NCBI GenBank assembly: GCA_023459915.1
Contig: JAEWSN010000207.1
Coordinates: forward strand, 1-64,000
DNA length: 64,000 nt
Reading direction: 5' to 3'
DNA from: Bacillota bacterium
Lineage (GTDB): Bacteria; Bacillota; Clostridia; DSM-8532
Below are positions 18,245 to 27,149 of this stretch, piece by piece. Below the pieces are notes generated by a model. The model did no database searches. It saw only the letters and a program-made list of their open reading frames with translations, and was not told the origin of the DNA. The position numbers and the translations under genes are program-made. How positions within the stretch are numbered: position 1 is the stretch's first letter; each line of letters begins with the position of its first letter.

Positions 18245-19753
18245 TCAGGAAATGCGCGACGCATACAACGCCGCCGCGTCGCGTTTCCACCGGTCATAGA
18301 CCGCGACGGTCTCCGGATTTGGCTGAACGGTTCGGATGGGCGCCATGGCGGGCAGGCCGTCGTCAAGCGTTGTCACCGCGCCCACGGCATGCATGGCCAA
18401 AAAGGCCGCGCCCAGCGCGCCCGCCTCGGTCACCGCGCTGATCTGCACTTCCCGGTTGAACATGTCCGCCTGCATCTGCAGCCACAGCGCGGAATGGGTA
18501 TACCCGCCGCTGGCCCGCAGCACACCCCGCGACTGGCACAACGCCACCAGCGCGCGATCCACGGTATACATCCGGTACATCACGCCTTCCATGGCGGCCC
18601 GCAGGACATGTCCCCGTGTGTGCGAGAAATCGAGCCCCGAGAGCATCCCCCGGGCACCCGCGTTCCAGTCCGGGCAGCGCTCCCCCAGCAGATAGGGCAG
18701 GAAAACAAGGCCGTCGCTGCCGGCCGGCACGCCTTCGGCCACCCGATCCATGGCCGCGGGCAGTTTTTCGCCTTCGCGGGCATCCATCCTGAACTGATCT
18801 CCAAACTCGCGCTGCAACCAGGTCAACACCACCGCACCGTTGTTGATGGCGCCCCCGGCAACCCAGCGATCCTTGAGGAAGGCATAGCACCAGGTGCTGC
18901 CATCCGCCGCGGTGAGCGGCGCAGTCACGGTGGTCCGGATGGCCCCGCTGGTGCCGATCGTGGAGGAGAAGACGCTTCGGTTGAACACGCCACTCCCGAG
19001 GTTGGCCATGATGCCGTCGCCGGAGCCAATCACAAAGGGGGTGTCGTCCCGCAGCCCCAGCCGCTTCCCCCACCCTGTCTTCAAGCCGCGCAGGACATGG
19101 GTGCAGGGAACGGTCTGCGACAGCTTGGAAAGCGGCACGCCGCCAAGGTCCGTTGCCAGCTCCCCGTCCCATTCCAGGCGGTGAATGTCATAAAACCCCT
19201 GCGCGGAAGCCAGGGTGTCGTCGACCACCCACTCCCCGAACAGGCGGAACAGCAGGTATTCCTTGATGGTCACAAACCGGCTGGCCCGCGCGAAAACTTC
19301 CGGCTCATGCCGGCGAAACCAGAGCAGCTTGGACAAGGGATACATGGGGTGCTGCACCCGGCAGCCGGTGCGATGATACCAGTCCGCCGCCTGTGGCATG
19401 GCGGCGATTTCCTCCGCCTCGGCCAGCGCGCGGTTGTCCGCCCAGGTTGTGACCGGCGTGAGCGGCGTGCCGTCTGCGGCGACCGCCATCAGGCTGTGGT
19501 GGATGCAGGAGATGCCAACGGCTTCCACCGCCGCGCCCGCATCTCCGACCGCGTCGTACGTGGCCTTGGCCACCGCCGCGACCACCTCGTCCGGATCGAG
19601 CTCGGCGCGGCCATCCGGGCCTGCCGCCAGCAGCACCGCCGCGTGTCCGGTGCCGGCCACGACGCCATTTCTGTCGAACAGCACCGCCTTCACGCCGGAG
19701 GTTCCCATGTCAATGCCGAGATATCGTTCGCTTCCTGTCCACTGTTCCGCCAT
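18245..19753 (-). CDS. FGGY-family carbohydrate kinase, gluconokinase-like
   Basis: A two-domain ASKHA kinase of 502 residues that phosphorylates a sugar or sugar acid. The N-terminal phosphate loop is YLGIDMGTSGVKAVLFD. Further blocks are GISCIHHSLMAV, TWADNRA, the GSGDGIMANLGSG hinge, GTSGAIR, and the C-terminal RASGGYTHSALWLQMQADMF. This pattern is closest to gluconokinase/GntK-type FGGY enzymes. 6-Phosphogluconate could then pass to KDPG and Eda, which fits the window, but xylulose or other substrates cannot be excluded. ATG 19753 has GGAGG four bases upstream; earlier in-frame ATGs lack such a site. Confidence 0.85.
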   Translation of the reverse strand: MAEQWTGSERYLGIDMGTSGVKAVLFDRNGVVAGTGHAAVLLAAGPDGRAELDPDEVVAAVAKATYDAVGDAGAAVEAVGISCIHHSLMAVAADGTPLTPVTTWADNRALAEAEEIAAMPQAADWYHRTGCRVQHPMYPLSKLLWFRRHEPEVFARASRFVTIKEYLLFRLFGEWVVDDTLASAQGFYDIHRLEWDGELATDLGGVPLSKLSQTVPCTHVLRGLKTGWGKRLGLRDDTPFVIGSGDGIMANLGSGVFNRSVFSSTIGTSGAIRTTVTAPLTAADGSTWCYAFLKDRWVAGGAINNGAVVLTWLQREFGDQFRMDAREGEKLPAAMDRVAEGVPAGSDGLVFLPYLLGERCPDWNAGARGMLSGLDFSHTRGHVLRAAMEGVMYRMYTVDRALVALCQSRGVLRASGGYTHSALWLQMQADMFNREVQISAVTEAGALGAAFLAMHAVGAVTTLDDGLPAMAPIRTVQPNPETVAVYDRWKRDAAALYASRIS

Positions 19754-19820
19754 ATATCCTCCATCCATCACCCGCGCCCCGCACAGGCGTGCGCTCATTC
19801 CACGGGCTTCCGCCCGCTTT

Positions 19821-19876
19821 GCGGGCTTGCCGTCATTTTGCGGGCTTGCCGTCATTTTGCGGGCTAGCGCTCACTT
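19821..19876. repeat. 19-bp tandem repeat between GNAT and gluconokinase genes
   Basis: GCGGGCTTGCCGTCATTTT occurs at 19821-19839 and 19840-19858, with a degenerate third copy running to about 19876 into the end of the GNAT gene. It is preceded by GGGCTTCCGCCCGCTTTGCGGGC, which can form a hairpin. Confidence 0.85.
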
Positions 19877-20563
19877 CGCAGGCGCACCGCCATCATCTTT
19901 CCCCGCATCCGTCCGTGCCTCCGCGCCCGAACCGGCGTACCGCGCATGGAACTCCTCCCGGGTCATCCCGTAATGGAACACGTCACAATAACGTCCCCCG
20001 GCATAGTGGCTGCGCCGGACACGCCCCTCGAGCAGAAAGCCGAACCGCTCGTGAAGCCGCATGGAATCCGGATTGAAATCGTACACATGGGCATTGCATT
20101 TCTGATACCCGAGCTCGTCGAAAAAGTACCGCAACAGCAGCCGGATGGCCTCCGACGCATGCCCCTTCCCACGGAACTCCGGACGAACCCCGATCCCGTA
20201 GGAAAACGTGCCGGACAACCGATCGGCACTGTGCGAATTGATGTTGCCCACGGTTGTGCCATCCTTGGCCTCCATGAGCAGAAAATACTCGTCTCCGGCA
20301 GGGTCCTGCTTGTAAAAGGCCTCCATCCGCTGCTTGCGCTGCTCCGGGCTGACGGGGAAAAGCACCCGGTCTCCGGACCGCTGGGAGGCGGTGTTGAACG
20401 CCTCCGGCGTCAGGAAGTACCCCTCAAGGTCTTTTTCTGTGGGCGCGCGCAGGCGGATGTTCTTTCCCTCCCAGAGATTCTCCACGGCGGGGAATGATGG
20501 CACAATGCCCGCGCCATCGGAGTGCTCGGGCTGATTCACCGGGTTGTTCCTGTTCCACTCCAT
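19871..20563 (-). CDS. GNAT-family N-acetyltransferase (RimJ/RimL type)
   Basis: An acetyl-CoA-dependent acetyltransferase of 230 residues. After a 35-residue polar N-terminus, the RimJ/RimL-like domain begins GKNIRLRAPTEKDLEGYF. The acetyl-CoA pyrophosphate loop is VRPEFRGKGHASEAIRLLL, followed by NAHVYDFNPDSMRLHERFGFLLEGRVRR, the usual motif B. The C-terminal 20 residues are charged and disordered. ATG 20563 is preceded by AAGGAGGAACC. The substrate is unknown; sugar-amine or protein N-terminus acetylation is typical. It lies within the leftward sugar-acid series but is not clearly tied to it. Confidence 0.9.
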   Translation of the reverse strand: MEWNRNNPVNQPEHSDGAGIVPSFPAVENLWEGKNIRLRAPTEKDLEGYFLTPEAFNTASQRSGDRVLFPVSPEQRKQRMEAFYKQDPAGDEYFLLMEAKDGTTVGNINSHSADRLSGTFSYGIGVRPEFRGKGHASEAIRLLLRYFFDELGYQKCNAHVYDFNPDSMRLHERFGFLLEGRVRRSHYAGGRYCDVFHYGMTREEFHARYAGSGAEARTDAGKDDGGAPAK

Positions 20564-20776
20564 AACGGTTCCTCCTTGTGTAATGCCTGCAGCGCGCGGA
20601 CGATGCCATCGCCTTGCAGCGGCCATGGCATTGTCTTGCGTGGTCGATGCCATGGCCTTGAAAAGACGCGCCACCGCGCATTTCCCACATGCCTCCCGGC
20701 GGACGAACACCGCAAGACGCCCCTTGTGGAGGCGTCTCGCGGATTGAATGACTCCGGCCGTTGAAATGGGCTTGCG

Positions 20777-21811
20777 CTACAGCGACACCGCGGCATGGGT
20801 GCGTCCCGACTGATACAGGCCCAAAACCAGGCGAAGCGCGGGAAGCCCGGCGGCACCGTCGACGGGGAAGGGTTCCCCTGAACGCATTTTGGCATACCAG
20901 TCGGCGACAAGCGCCTTGTGCCCGCTCCCCCAATACGATTTTTCACCCGTGATCACATCCTGCTCGGTGACCGTGACGACTTCTCCGTCATCGTACCGGA
21001 TGGTCAGCATGCCGTCAAGGCGCATCACAGCGTGCTCACAGACGATTTCAAGCATCACGGGCGCGTCGGTGCAATAAGCATTGGTGGCGTAGAACAAGCC
21101 GTTGGCCCCATTGTCGAAACGGATGAACGCCTCGGCGGTATCCTCCACCTCAATCACCTCGCCAAGCTCCCGGAGATGCCAGCTGCCGCGGATGGCGGTC
21201 GGCGTGCCGAGCATCCACTGCAGCAAATCCAGCGTGTGGATGGCCTGGTTGATCATCACGCCGCCGCCTTCCTCCTTCCAGGTACCGCGCCAGTCACCGC
21301 TTTCATAATAGGTGTGATCCCGGTGCCAGGTCACGAATGCCCGGCCGCCCTTGACGGCGCCGGCCCGCGCGCTGCCGACCGCTTCCCGCAGCGCGGTGCT
21401 GGTGTTGTTGTACCGATTCTGGAAACAGACACCGAGCCGGCGTCCGGTTTCCCCGCTGACCTTCACCATCGTCGTCGCGTCCGACTCGGTGATGGCCATC
21501 GGCTTCTCCGTCAGCACATGGCACCCCGCCCGCATGGCTTCGATGGCCATGTTGGCATGGAGCCAGTGCGGTGTGCACAGGTGGACACTCTCCACCTTTC
21601 CGGACGCGAGCATCGCGTGCCAGTCCGTGTACACGGCCACGGGACCGTTCTGCGGCTTTTCCGCCGCAATGGCGGCCGCCATGGCCTCCGCGCGTTCCGC
21701 CACAATGTCGCAGACTGCGGTGATTTGAACCCCATCACAGGCCAGAAGCGCCTGCCGGTGTATTTGTGCGATGCCGCCGCATCCAATGATGCCCGCCTTG
21801 ATCCTGTCCAT
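20777..21811 (-). CDS. Gfo/Idh/MocA-family NAD(P)-dependent sugar oxidoreductase
   Basis: A 344-residue dehydrogenase. The Rossmann motif GIIGCGGIAQIH lies at the N-terminus, and the signature HVLTEKPMAIT carries the conserved active-site Lys. A C-terminal GFO_IDH_MocA_C domain has GGGVMINQAIHTLDLLQWMLG, where the His is the usual general acid or metal ligand. Substrates in the family are sugars, inositols and glycosides. It is the second of two such genes in tandem; paired members often work on one sugar (3-keto sugar chemistry). ATG 21811 has GGAGGC upstream. A strong inverted repeat at 21831-21870 separates the pair. Confidence 0.92.
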   Translation of the reverse strand: MDRIKAGIIGCGGIAQIHRQALLACDGVQITAVCDIVAERAEAMAAAIAAEKPQNGPVAVYTDWHAMLASGKVESVHLCTPHWLHANMAIEAMRAGCHVLTEKPMAITESDATTMVKVSGETGRRLGVCFQNRYNNTSTALREAVGSARAGAVKGGRAFVTWHRDHTYYESGDWRGTWKEEGGGVMINQAIHTLDLLQWMLGTPTAIRGSWHLRELGEVIEVEDTAEAFIRFDNGANGLFYATNAYCTDAPVMLEIVCEHAVMRLDGMLTIRYDDGEVVTVTEQDVITGEKSYWGSGHKALVADWYAKMRSGEPFPVDGAAGLPALRLVLGLYQSGRTHAAVSL

Positions 21812-21830
21812 GTTGTGCCTCCATGCGCAT

Positions 21831-21870
21831 CCGCCCACAACCCATTCTTTTCGGGAAGGGCTGTGGGCGG
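21831..21870. repeat. 13-bp near-perfect inverted repeat between the two Gfo/Idh/MocA genes
   Basis: CCGCCCACAACCC (21831-21843) pairs with 21858-21870 with one mismatch around a 14-base loop. There is no T run, so it is more likely an RNA-processing or attenuating stem than a terminator. Confidence 0.75.
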
Positions 21871-21907
21871 CCTGAAACGTCATTCCAAATCGATGGGTGC
21901 TTCCCCA

Positions 21908-23083
21908 TTACTTCGAGAAGGATTTCGACATGTCTGTCGCCACTTCCGCCACGGTCTTGACAAAGCGGGAGTTGGCCGCACGTTCCTTGAGAATGGCTTC
22001 GTACTCATCCCCGTCGAGCGGCAGCGCAACCTGGGCACCCTTGTGGGAGGAGAGCATGATGGCGTTGGCCAGCATGACAGAATTCAAACCCTCGTTGCCA
22101 TCGGCGATGAGCGTGTCCCTGCCGAGGATGGTGCCGACGAAACGCTCGTTCACGCGGCGGTGTGCGCCGGGTGTGTTGGGCCTGGCCGGGATTTCCGTGG
22201 GCCATGCCTCCACATTGCCGAAGGCCTCCTTGGTCTCCTTGAGGAACTTGAACATGGACATGCGGTTGCGGTTGAGCTTGAGTTCCCCGTTCTCGTAGAT
22301 GAGCCGGCCATTTTCGCCGACAATCTCAAGCCGGTTGGTGCCGGGTGTTTCCGCCGTGGACACGATGAAGTGCCCCACCATGCCGTTGGCATGCTCGAAA
22401 TAGCCGGTGACCTCGTCCTCAACCTCGATATCATGGTATTTGCCGATGTGGGCGAACCCGCTGACCTTTTCAGGCAGGCCGAACAGCCATTGGTACATGT
22501 CCAGGTTGTGCGGGCACTGGTTGGTCAGGATGCCGCCGCCCTCGCCGGCCCAGGTGGCACGCCATCCGCCGCTGTTGTAATAGGCCTGCGAGCGGAACCA
22601 CGCGGTGTTGATCCAGGTGGCGCGCACCAGCTGCCCCAGCTCCCCGCTGTCAAGGATGTCCTTGATTTTCAGGTAGTTCGGATAGGTGCGCTCCATGAAC
22701 ATCAGTCCGTAAACTAGATTGGGATATTTCTTTTTGGCTTCGGCATAGGCCGCGTCCATTTTTTTCGCGTCATTCACATGAACCGACACCGGCTTCTCGC
22801 ACATCACATGGATGCCACGGCCCAGCGCGTCGATGGTGATGGGGGTGTGATCATAGTGCGGCACGGCGATGACCACGGCTTCGAGCCCGGATTCATTGAA
22901 CAGGCTCCGGTAGTCATAGTACGCCTTGCTGCCGCAGGAAGCGGCGAACGCGTCCGCCTTCTCCCGCACGATGTCGCAGACCCCCACCAGCTCCACATCC
23001 GGCATGTCCGCCAAATCCCGGGCATGTGTGGATCCCATGTTGCCGAGGCCAATCAGCCCCACCTTGACCTTTTGTTGTGACAT
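21908..23083 (-). CDS. Gfo/Idh/MocA-family oxidoreductase
   Basis: A 391-residue NAD(P)-dependent dehydrogenase with an N-terminal Rossmann motif GLIGLGNMGSTHARDL, signature HVMCEKPVSVH with the catalytic Lys, and GGGILTNQCPHNLDMYQWLFG as the C-terminal active-site helix. It is about 50 residues longer than its downstream neighbour and differs clearly in sequence, so this is not a recent duplication. It follows the epimerase gene by 74 bases that contain a duplicated hairpin and the ribosome site GGAGGGAAG. The substrate is unknown; sugar or inositol oxidation is the family norm. Confidence 0.92.
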   Translation of the reverse strand: MSQQKVKVGLIGLGNMGSTHARDLADMPDVELVGVCDIVREKADAFAASCGSKAYYDYRSLFNESGLEAVVIAVPHYDHTPITIDALGRGIHVMCEKPVSVHVNDAKKMDAAYAEAKKKYPNLVYGLMFMERTYPNYLKIKDILDSGELGQLVRATWINTAWFRSQAYYNSGGWRATWAGEGGGILTNQCPHNLDMYQWLFGLPEKVSGFAHIGKYHDIEVEDEVTGYFEHANGMVGHFIVSTAETPGTNRLEIVGENGRLIYENGELKLNRNRMSMFKFLKETKEAFGNVEAWPTEIPARPNTPGAHRRVNERFVGTILGRDTLIADGNEGLNSVMLANAIMLSSHKGAQVALPLDGDEYEAILKERAANSRFVKTVAEVATDMSKSFSK

Positions 23084-23094
23084 AACTTCCCTCC

Positions 23095-23144
23095 TGTGTT
23101 CACGGCCCGATGCCGTGTCTTTTTGTGTTCACGGCCCGATGCCG
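23095..23144. repeat. 21-bp direct repeat, period 29, forming two hairpins
   Basis: TGTGTTCACGGCCCGATGCCG occurs at 23095-23115 and 23124-23144. On the minus strand each copy folds as CACGGC-ATCG-GGCCGTG. They lie directly before the ribosome site of the oxidoreductase at 21908-23083 and might tune its translation or mRNA ends. Confidence 0.8.
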
Positions 23145-23157
23145 CGGCTCGGCCGGC

Positions 23158-23976
23158 TTACAGTGAAGCCAGCAACGTTCTCATGTAGCGGATGTAATGC
23201 GGCACCACCACTTCCGGTTCCGCCAGATGCGGCTGCCATTTCTTCTCCCATTCCAGGGACAGGAAGCCGTCGTAGCCATACGCGAGCAACAGCTTCACAT
23301 CTGCACGGATGGGCACATCGCCCTCGCCGATGCCGCAGAGGCGGAACGTGCCGTCCGCCTGGGTCTCTGTGTCCTTGATGTGCACATGACTGATATGGGG
23401 TGCCGCCCAGTCAAAGAAAACGGACGCGTCCGCGCCATAGCGCTTGAACACATGCTCGATATCCCACAACAGGCCCAGACGACTGTCCGAAACCTTTTCG
23501 AACACCGGGCGCAGCAGATCGAGATCCGGAAAATCCCCATGCGTTTCCTGCAGAATCATGACATCCCGCTCCCCGATGTATGCGCACAGCGCGCGATACC
23601 CCTCGGCGATGAGATCCGTGGTCTGCTCCGCCTGGTCGCGGTTTGGCACGCGGTCTCCAAACACCCGCACATACCGGACCCCCAATCTTTCCGCCAGATC
23701 GATGTAGTCCTTCCCCTCCTGCAGGGCGGCCTCCCATTTCTCCGGATCGTGAAACGCGACCGAGGAGCCGAGATCCGTCAACACCAGCCCGCGCCGGGTG
23801 AGCTCCGCCAGTGTGTCCGCCACGTTCTCCGGCAGAAACGGCCGTGCCTTGGGCAGACACATCTCCCCATCGGCCCCGCGGACCTCGATGCCCTCGTACC
23901 CCAGCCGCTGCGCCTCATCCATCACCTTTGTCCAGGACCAGTCCGGGCAGGACAAGGTGGAAAAAGACAGTTTCAT
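23158..23976 (-). CDS. Sugar phosphate isomerase/epimerase (xylose isomerase-like TIM barrel)
   Basis: A 272-residue AP_endonuc_2/TIM-barrel protein, the family of hydroxypyruvate isomerase, IolE/IolI and ketose epimerases. Likely metal ligands are Glu in ILQETHGDFP, Asp in LLWDIEH, His in SHVHIKD and Glu in LSLEWEKKW. A 3-keto sugar or ketose is the expected substrate. ATG 23976 has GGAGGAG upstream. It leads the leftward set with the two Gfo/Idh/MocA genes and is divergent from the AraC regulator. Such triplets of dehydrogenase, dehydrogenase and isomerase commonly catabolise inositols or glycosides. Confidence 0.9.
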   Translation of the reverse strand: MKLSFSTLSCPDWSWTKVMDEAQRLGYEGIEVRGADGEMCLPKARPFLPENVADTLAELTRRGLVLTDLGSSVAFHDPEKWEAALQEGKDYIDLAERLGVRYVRVFGDRVPNRDQAEQTTDLIAEGYRALCAYIGERDVMILQETHGDFPDLDLLRPVFEKVSDSRLGLLWDIEHVFKRYGADASVFFDWAAPHISHVHIKDTETQADGTFRLCGIGEGDVPIRADVKLLLAYGYDGFLSLEWEKKWQPHLAEPEVVVPHYIRYMRTLLASL

Positions 23977-24109
23977 CCGCTCCTCCTTCCGCGCACACCG
24001 CCTTCCGCAATGCGGCGCGGTCTCTTTCATGGTAAACTAAAGCAAAACCATGTTCATCGCTTTTTTTGCCGCCATTGCGGCTTTTCTTGGCATCAGGAAG
24101 GAGCGTCCC

Positions 24110-24946
24110 ATGCCCGGCATCAAGGAATCCGCCACCCCCTGGCCACTCATCTTCTCGCACATCCAGATTCCCGCGCCGCGGGTGGAATTCCACCTGCACG
24201 CAGGGTATGAAATCTATTTCCTGATTTCCGGCGACGTCAACTATTTTGTGGAAAAGCAAATCTATCCCCTGCAATACGGCGACATCGTCTTCACCAACAA
24301 CCGGGAAATCCACCGGCCGTCCTTCAAGTCGGAAAAGCTGTATGAGCGGGTCTGCCTGGAGTTCAATCCCGCCATGATCCGCCCGTTCTGCACTCCTGAT
24401 CTCGACTTGCTTGGCTGCTTCACCAACAGGGAAAACGGGGAGAAGAACAAGATCTCCCTCACCCCGCACCAGACCGAGGAGGTCATGGGGCTGTTCCGCC
24501 GAATGGAGCATCTGACGGGAGACGACCGGCAGGGCAGCGATGTGCTTCGGCTCGGTTGCGTGCTGGAGCTGCTGGTCCTGCTCAACCGCCTGTTCCTGAA
24601 CATCGACGTCATTCCAGAGCGAACCCAGCTTCCGGAAAAGCTGGTGCCTGTACTGGAATACATCGACACGCATCTTGACGGCGATCTGAGCCTGGATGCC
24701 CTGGAAAAGAATTTCTTTCTCAACCGCTTCTATCTGAGCAAACTGTTCAAGGGCAGTACCGGCAGCAACCTGCACAACTACATCCTGTACAAGCGCATCG
24801 CGGCCGCCAAGCAGCTGCTGGCCGATGGTGCGAGTGTGAGCCAGGCCTGCGTGCAAACCGGATTCAACGACTATTCCAATTTTCTCAAGCAATTCAAGCG
24901 GACGGTCGGTGTGACCCCCGGCAAATACCGGCGGCAGGAGACTTGA
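24110..24946 (+). CDS. AraC-family transcriptional regulator
   Basis: A 278-residue activator with an N-terminal cupin ligand-binding domain (about 20-130, VEFHLHAGYEIYFLISGDVNYFV, YPLQYGDIVFTNNREIHRP). The C-terminal double helix-turn-helix (about 180-275) has SLDALEKNFFLNRFYLSKLFK and the AraC signature QACVQTGFNDYSNFLKQFKRTVGVTPGKYR. ATG 24110 is chosen because AAGGAG lies six bases upstream. It is divergent from the epimerase operon and just upstream of a co-directional aldo/keto reductase, so either or both sugar operons are likely targets. The inducer is unknown. Confidence 0.93.
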   Translation: MPGIKESATPWPLIFSHIQIPAPRVEFHLHAGYEIYFLISGDVNYFVEKQIYPLQYGDIVFTNNREIHRPSFKSEKLYERVCLEFNPAMIRPFCTPDLDLLGCFTNRENGEKNKISLTPHQTEEVMGLFRRMEHLTGDDRQGSDVLRLGCVLELLVLLNRLFLNIDVIPERTQLPEKLVPVLEYIDTHLDGDLSLDALEKNFFLNRFYLSKLFKGSTGSNLHNYILYKRIAAAKQLLADGASVSQACVQTGFNDYSNFLKQFKRTVGVTPGKYRRQET

Positions 24947-24971
24947 CAGGCACGATCACGTCGCATAGGAT
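24943..24971 (+). promoter_or_regulatory. Promoter of the aldo/keto reductase operon
   Basis: TTGACA (24943-24948) and TAGGAT (24966-24971) are 17 bases apart. The -35 box overlaps the stop codon of the AraC gene. Confidence 0.65.
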
Positions 24972-25047
24972 ATCAGTATCTTTTGTATACCTTGTTCCAA
25001 AAGCGAATCATCATCGGACTTCCGATGCACCAAAAAAAGGAGGCAGT

Positions 25048-25899
25048 ATGGCAGGACCAATCACACTCACGGACATGAAAGACAAGGTCACCCTCAACAA
25101 CGGGGTGCGGATGCCGCGCCTGGGCTATGGCGTCTGGCAGGTCGAGGATCCCGCGGAATTGGACAATGGCGTCAAAACGGCCATCCGCACGGGGTACATC
25201 AGCATCGACACCGCCTATATCTACGGCAACGAGGAAGGGGTCGGCAAGGCCATCCGGGAATCGGGCGTGCCGCGAGAGGAACTCTTTGTCACCTCCAAGC
25301 TCTGGAACGGTCACCAGCGGGAAGGCCGCGACGCCATCCTGAAGGCATTCGAGGTCACACGCAAAAACCTGGGGCTGGAGGTGCTGGACCTGTACCTGAT
25401 TCACTGGCCCCAAAAAGGGAAAATCGTGGAGGCCTGGAAAACCATGATTCACCTGCTGGAGCAGGGCTTCGTCCGGGCCATCGGCGTGAGCAACTTCCAG
25501 ATTCATCATCTGGAAACCATCATGGACGCCACCGGTGTCGTGCCGGCCGTCAACCAGGTGGAGCTGCATCCCTGGCTGTCCCAAAAACCGCTGCAGGCAT
25601 TCTGCCGGGAGAAGGGCATCCAGATGGAAGCCTACAGCCCCCTGATGACCGGGCATCTGGGAGAGGCAAAGGAACTGCTGCCCATTGCGAAGAAGTACGG
25701 CAAGACGCCCGCACAGGTGGTTTTGCGCTGGGATCTGCAGAACGACGTGATCATCATCCCCAAGTCCGTTCATGAGCACCGCATCCGCGAGAACTGTGAT
25801 CTCTTTGATTTTGAGCTCTCCGCAGAGGACATGGCCGCCATTGACGCGATGAACCGCGACCACCGGTTCCTTCCGAATCCGGACAACATCAATTTCTGA
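25048..25899 (+). CDS. Aldo/keto reductase, 2,5-diketo-gluconate reductase type (AKR5)
   Basis: An NADPH-dependent reductase of 283 residues. The catalytic tetrad is visible as Asp and Tyr in SIDTAYIYGNEEGVG, Lys in VTSKLWNG and His in LYLIHWPQ. The VIIIPKSVHEHRIREN segment binds NADP. ATG 25048 has AAAGGAGG four bases upstream; a longer open frame upstream has no ribosome site. It is controlled by its own TTGACA promoter and followed closely by the URO-D-like gene. Relatives reduce keto sugar acids, methylglyoxal and other aldehydes, which suits the sugar-acid context. Confidence 0.92.
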   Translation: MAGPITLTDMKDKVTLNNGVRMPRLGYGVWQVEDPAELDNGVKTAIRTGYISIDTAYIYGNEEGVGKAIRESGVPREELFVTSKLWNGHQREGRDAILKAFEVTRKNLGLEVLDLYLIHWPQKGKIVEAWKTMIHLLEQGFVRAIGVSNFQIHHLETIMDATGVVPAVNQVELHPWLSQKPLQAFCREKGIQMEAYSPLMTGHLGEAKELLPIAKKYGKTPAQVVLRWDLQNDVIIIPKSVHEHRIRENCDLFDFELSAEDMAAIDAMNRDHRFLPNPDNINF

Positions 25900-25953
25900 G
25901 GTGTCACAATCCTTCCCACGCACAGCCGCATGTCCTGACGGGAGGTGCCCCGC

Positions 25954-27018
25954 ATGACCCCACGCGAAAACCTGTTGTCCCTGCTCCGAAGAACCGGATA
26001 CGAGCACGCCCCCCTCGACATGAGCCTTTGTCCCTCCCTGGAACAGGACTACCGGCTTGCAACCGGTGTGGAGGGGCTCCTGGACGAGCATTTTGGATTC
26101 CCGGTCCGATACGTGGCGGATCGTCCCGTCCCCGCCCGGGACCCGGATCAAGCCCGCGCCCGCTTCAACATTCCGCTGCATCCCGAAACCCGGTTCGACA
26201 TCTGGGGCATCGCCCACGAGCCCGGATCCGCCAAGGCCATGCATATGACCCGCATGCGGCATCCGCTGGCCGGCATCGATTCGCTGGATGAACTCAAGGC
26301 GTATCCCCTGCCGGATTTTGCCGCCGTGGACGGCGCCTTCCAAAAAGCACAGGCGGCGGCCATCCACGTGCGCGGACTCGCTTCCGGCGGCTCCATGCCC
26401 ATGACCATCTGGGAAACGGCCTGGTACATGCGCGGCATGGAGGATCTCATGGGCGACATGATGGACGACGATCCGAAGGCGGAATGGCTGTTGGATGCCG
26501 TCACGGAGTGCAGCTGCGTCCGGGCGGCCTCCTATGCCGCGGCCGGCGTGGATTGCCTGTTTCTCGGAGACGACATCGGCATGCAGCACAGCATCATGAT
26601 GAGCCGCGACATGTACCGCACCTGGCTGCAACCAAGGCTCAAGCGGGTCATCGACGCGGCGCGCGCCGTGAAGCCGGACATCATCGTGCTGTACCATTCC
26701 TGCGGGTATGTGACACCCTTCATTCCGGACTTGATGGAAGCGGGGATTGATGTGCTGAACCCGGTGCAACCCGAATGCATGGATTTTGCGGAGCTGCACG
26801 CCACCTACGGCGAGGTGCTGTCTTTCCATGGCACGCTCGGCACGCAAACCACCATGCCCTTCGGCACCCCGGACGAGGTGCGGGCGGTGGTGCGGAAAAA
26901 CCTGGCCATCGCCGGACCGAAGGGCGGGCTGTGGGTCGCCCCCACCCATCTGCTGGAGCCGGAGGTGCCCATCGCCAACGTGCTGGCCTATGTGGACGCC
27001 TGCCGCAACTGGTCGTGA
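25954..27018 (+). CDS. Uroporphyrinogen decarboxylase (URO-D)-fold protein
   Basis: A 354-residue protein of the HemE/MtaA superfamily. Recognisable parts are FNIPLHPETRFDIWGIAHE, LKAYPLPDF, FLGDDIGMQHSIMMSRDMYRTWLQPRLKRV, VLYHSCGYVTPFIPDLMEAGIDVLNPVQPECMD, and HGTLGTQTTMPFGTPDEV. The HSCG segment carries the zinc-binding region seen in methyltransferase members. It lacks the arginine-rich N-terminus of true HemE, and no haem genes are near, so porphyrin decarboxylation is unlikely. Such paralogues are common in sugar clusters of anaerobes with unknown function, possibly demethylation. ATG 25954 has GGGAGG eight bases upstream. Confidence 0.88.
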   Translation: MTPRENLLSLLRRTGYEHAPLDMSLCPSLEQDYRLATGVEGLLDEHFGFPVRYVADRPVPARDPDQARARFNIPLHPETRFDIWGIAHEPGSAKAMHMTRMRHPLAGIDSLDELKAYPLPDFAAVDGAFQKAQAAAIHVRGLASGGSMPMTIWETAWYMRGMEDLMGDMMDDDPKAEWLLDAVTECSCVRAASYAAAGVDCLFLGDDIGMQHSIMMSRDMYRTWLQPRLKRVIDAARAVKPDIIVLYHSCGYVTPFIPDLMEAGIDVLNPVQPECMDFAELHATYGEVLSFHGTLGTQTTMPFGTPDEVRAVVRKNLAIAGPKGGLWVAPTHLLEPEVPIANVLAYVDACRNWS

Positions 27019-27149
27019 GCACAGCCCGCCCGATTGTGAATTTCGCCGCGCCCGGGCCCTCTCCAAAGGCCGCACCTGAAGTTGCCATGCTCCTGTCAAC
27101 TTCCGTGCGGTATGATGGAGAGGAATCATTTCGCAGGAGGGCACACAGG

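Noticed and set aside
25954..27018. HemE, true uroporphyrinogen decarboxylase
   Set aside because: The N-terminal arginine-rich porphyrin-binding motif is not seen and no haem genes are nearby; only the fold is supported.
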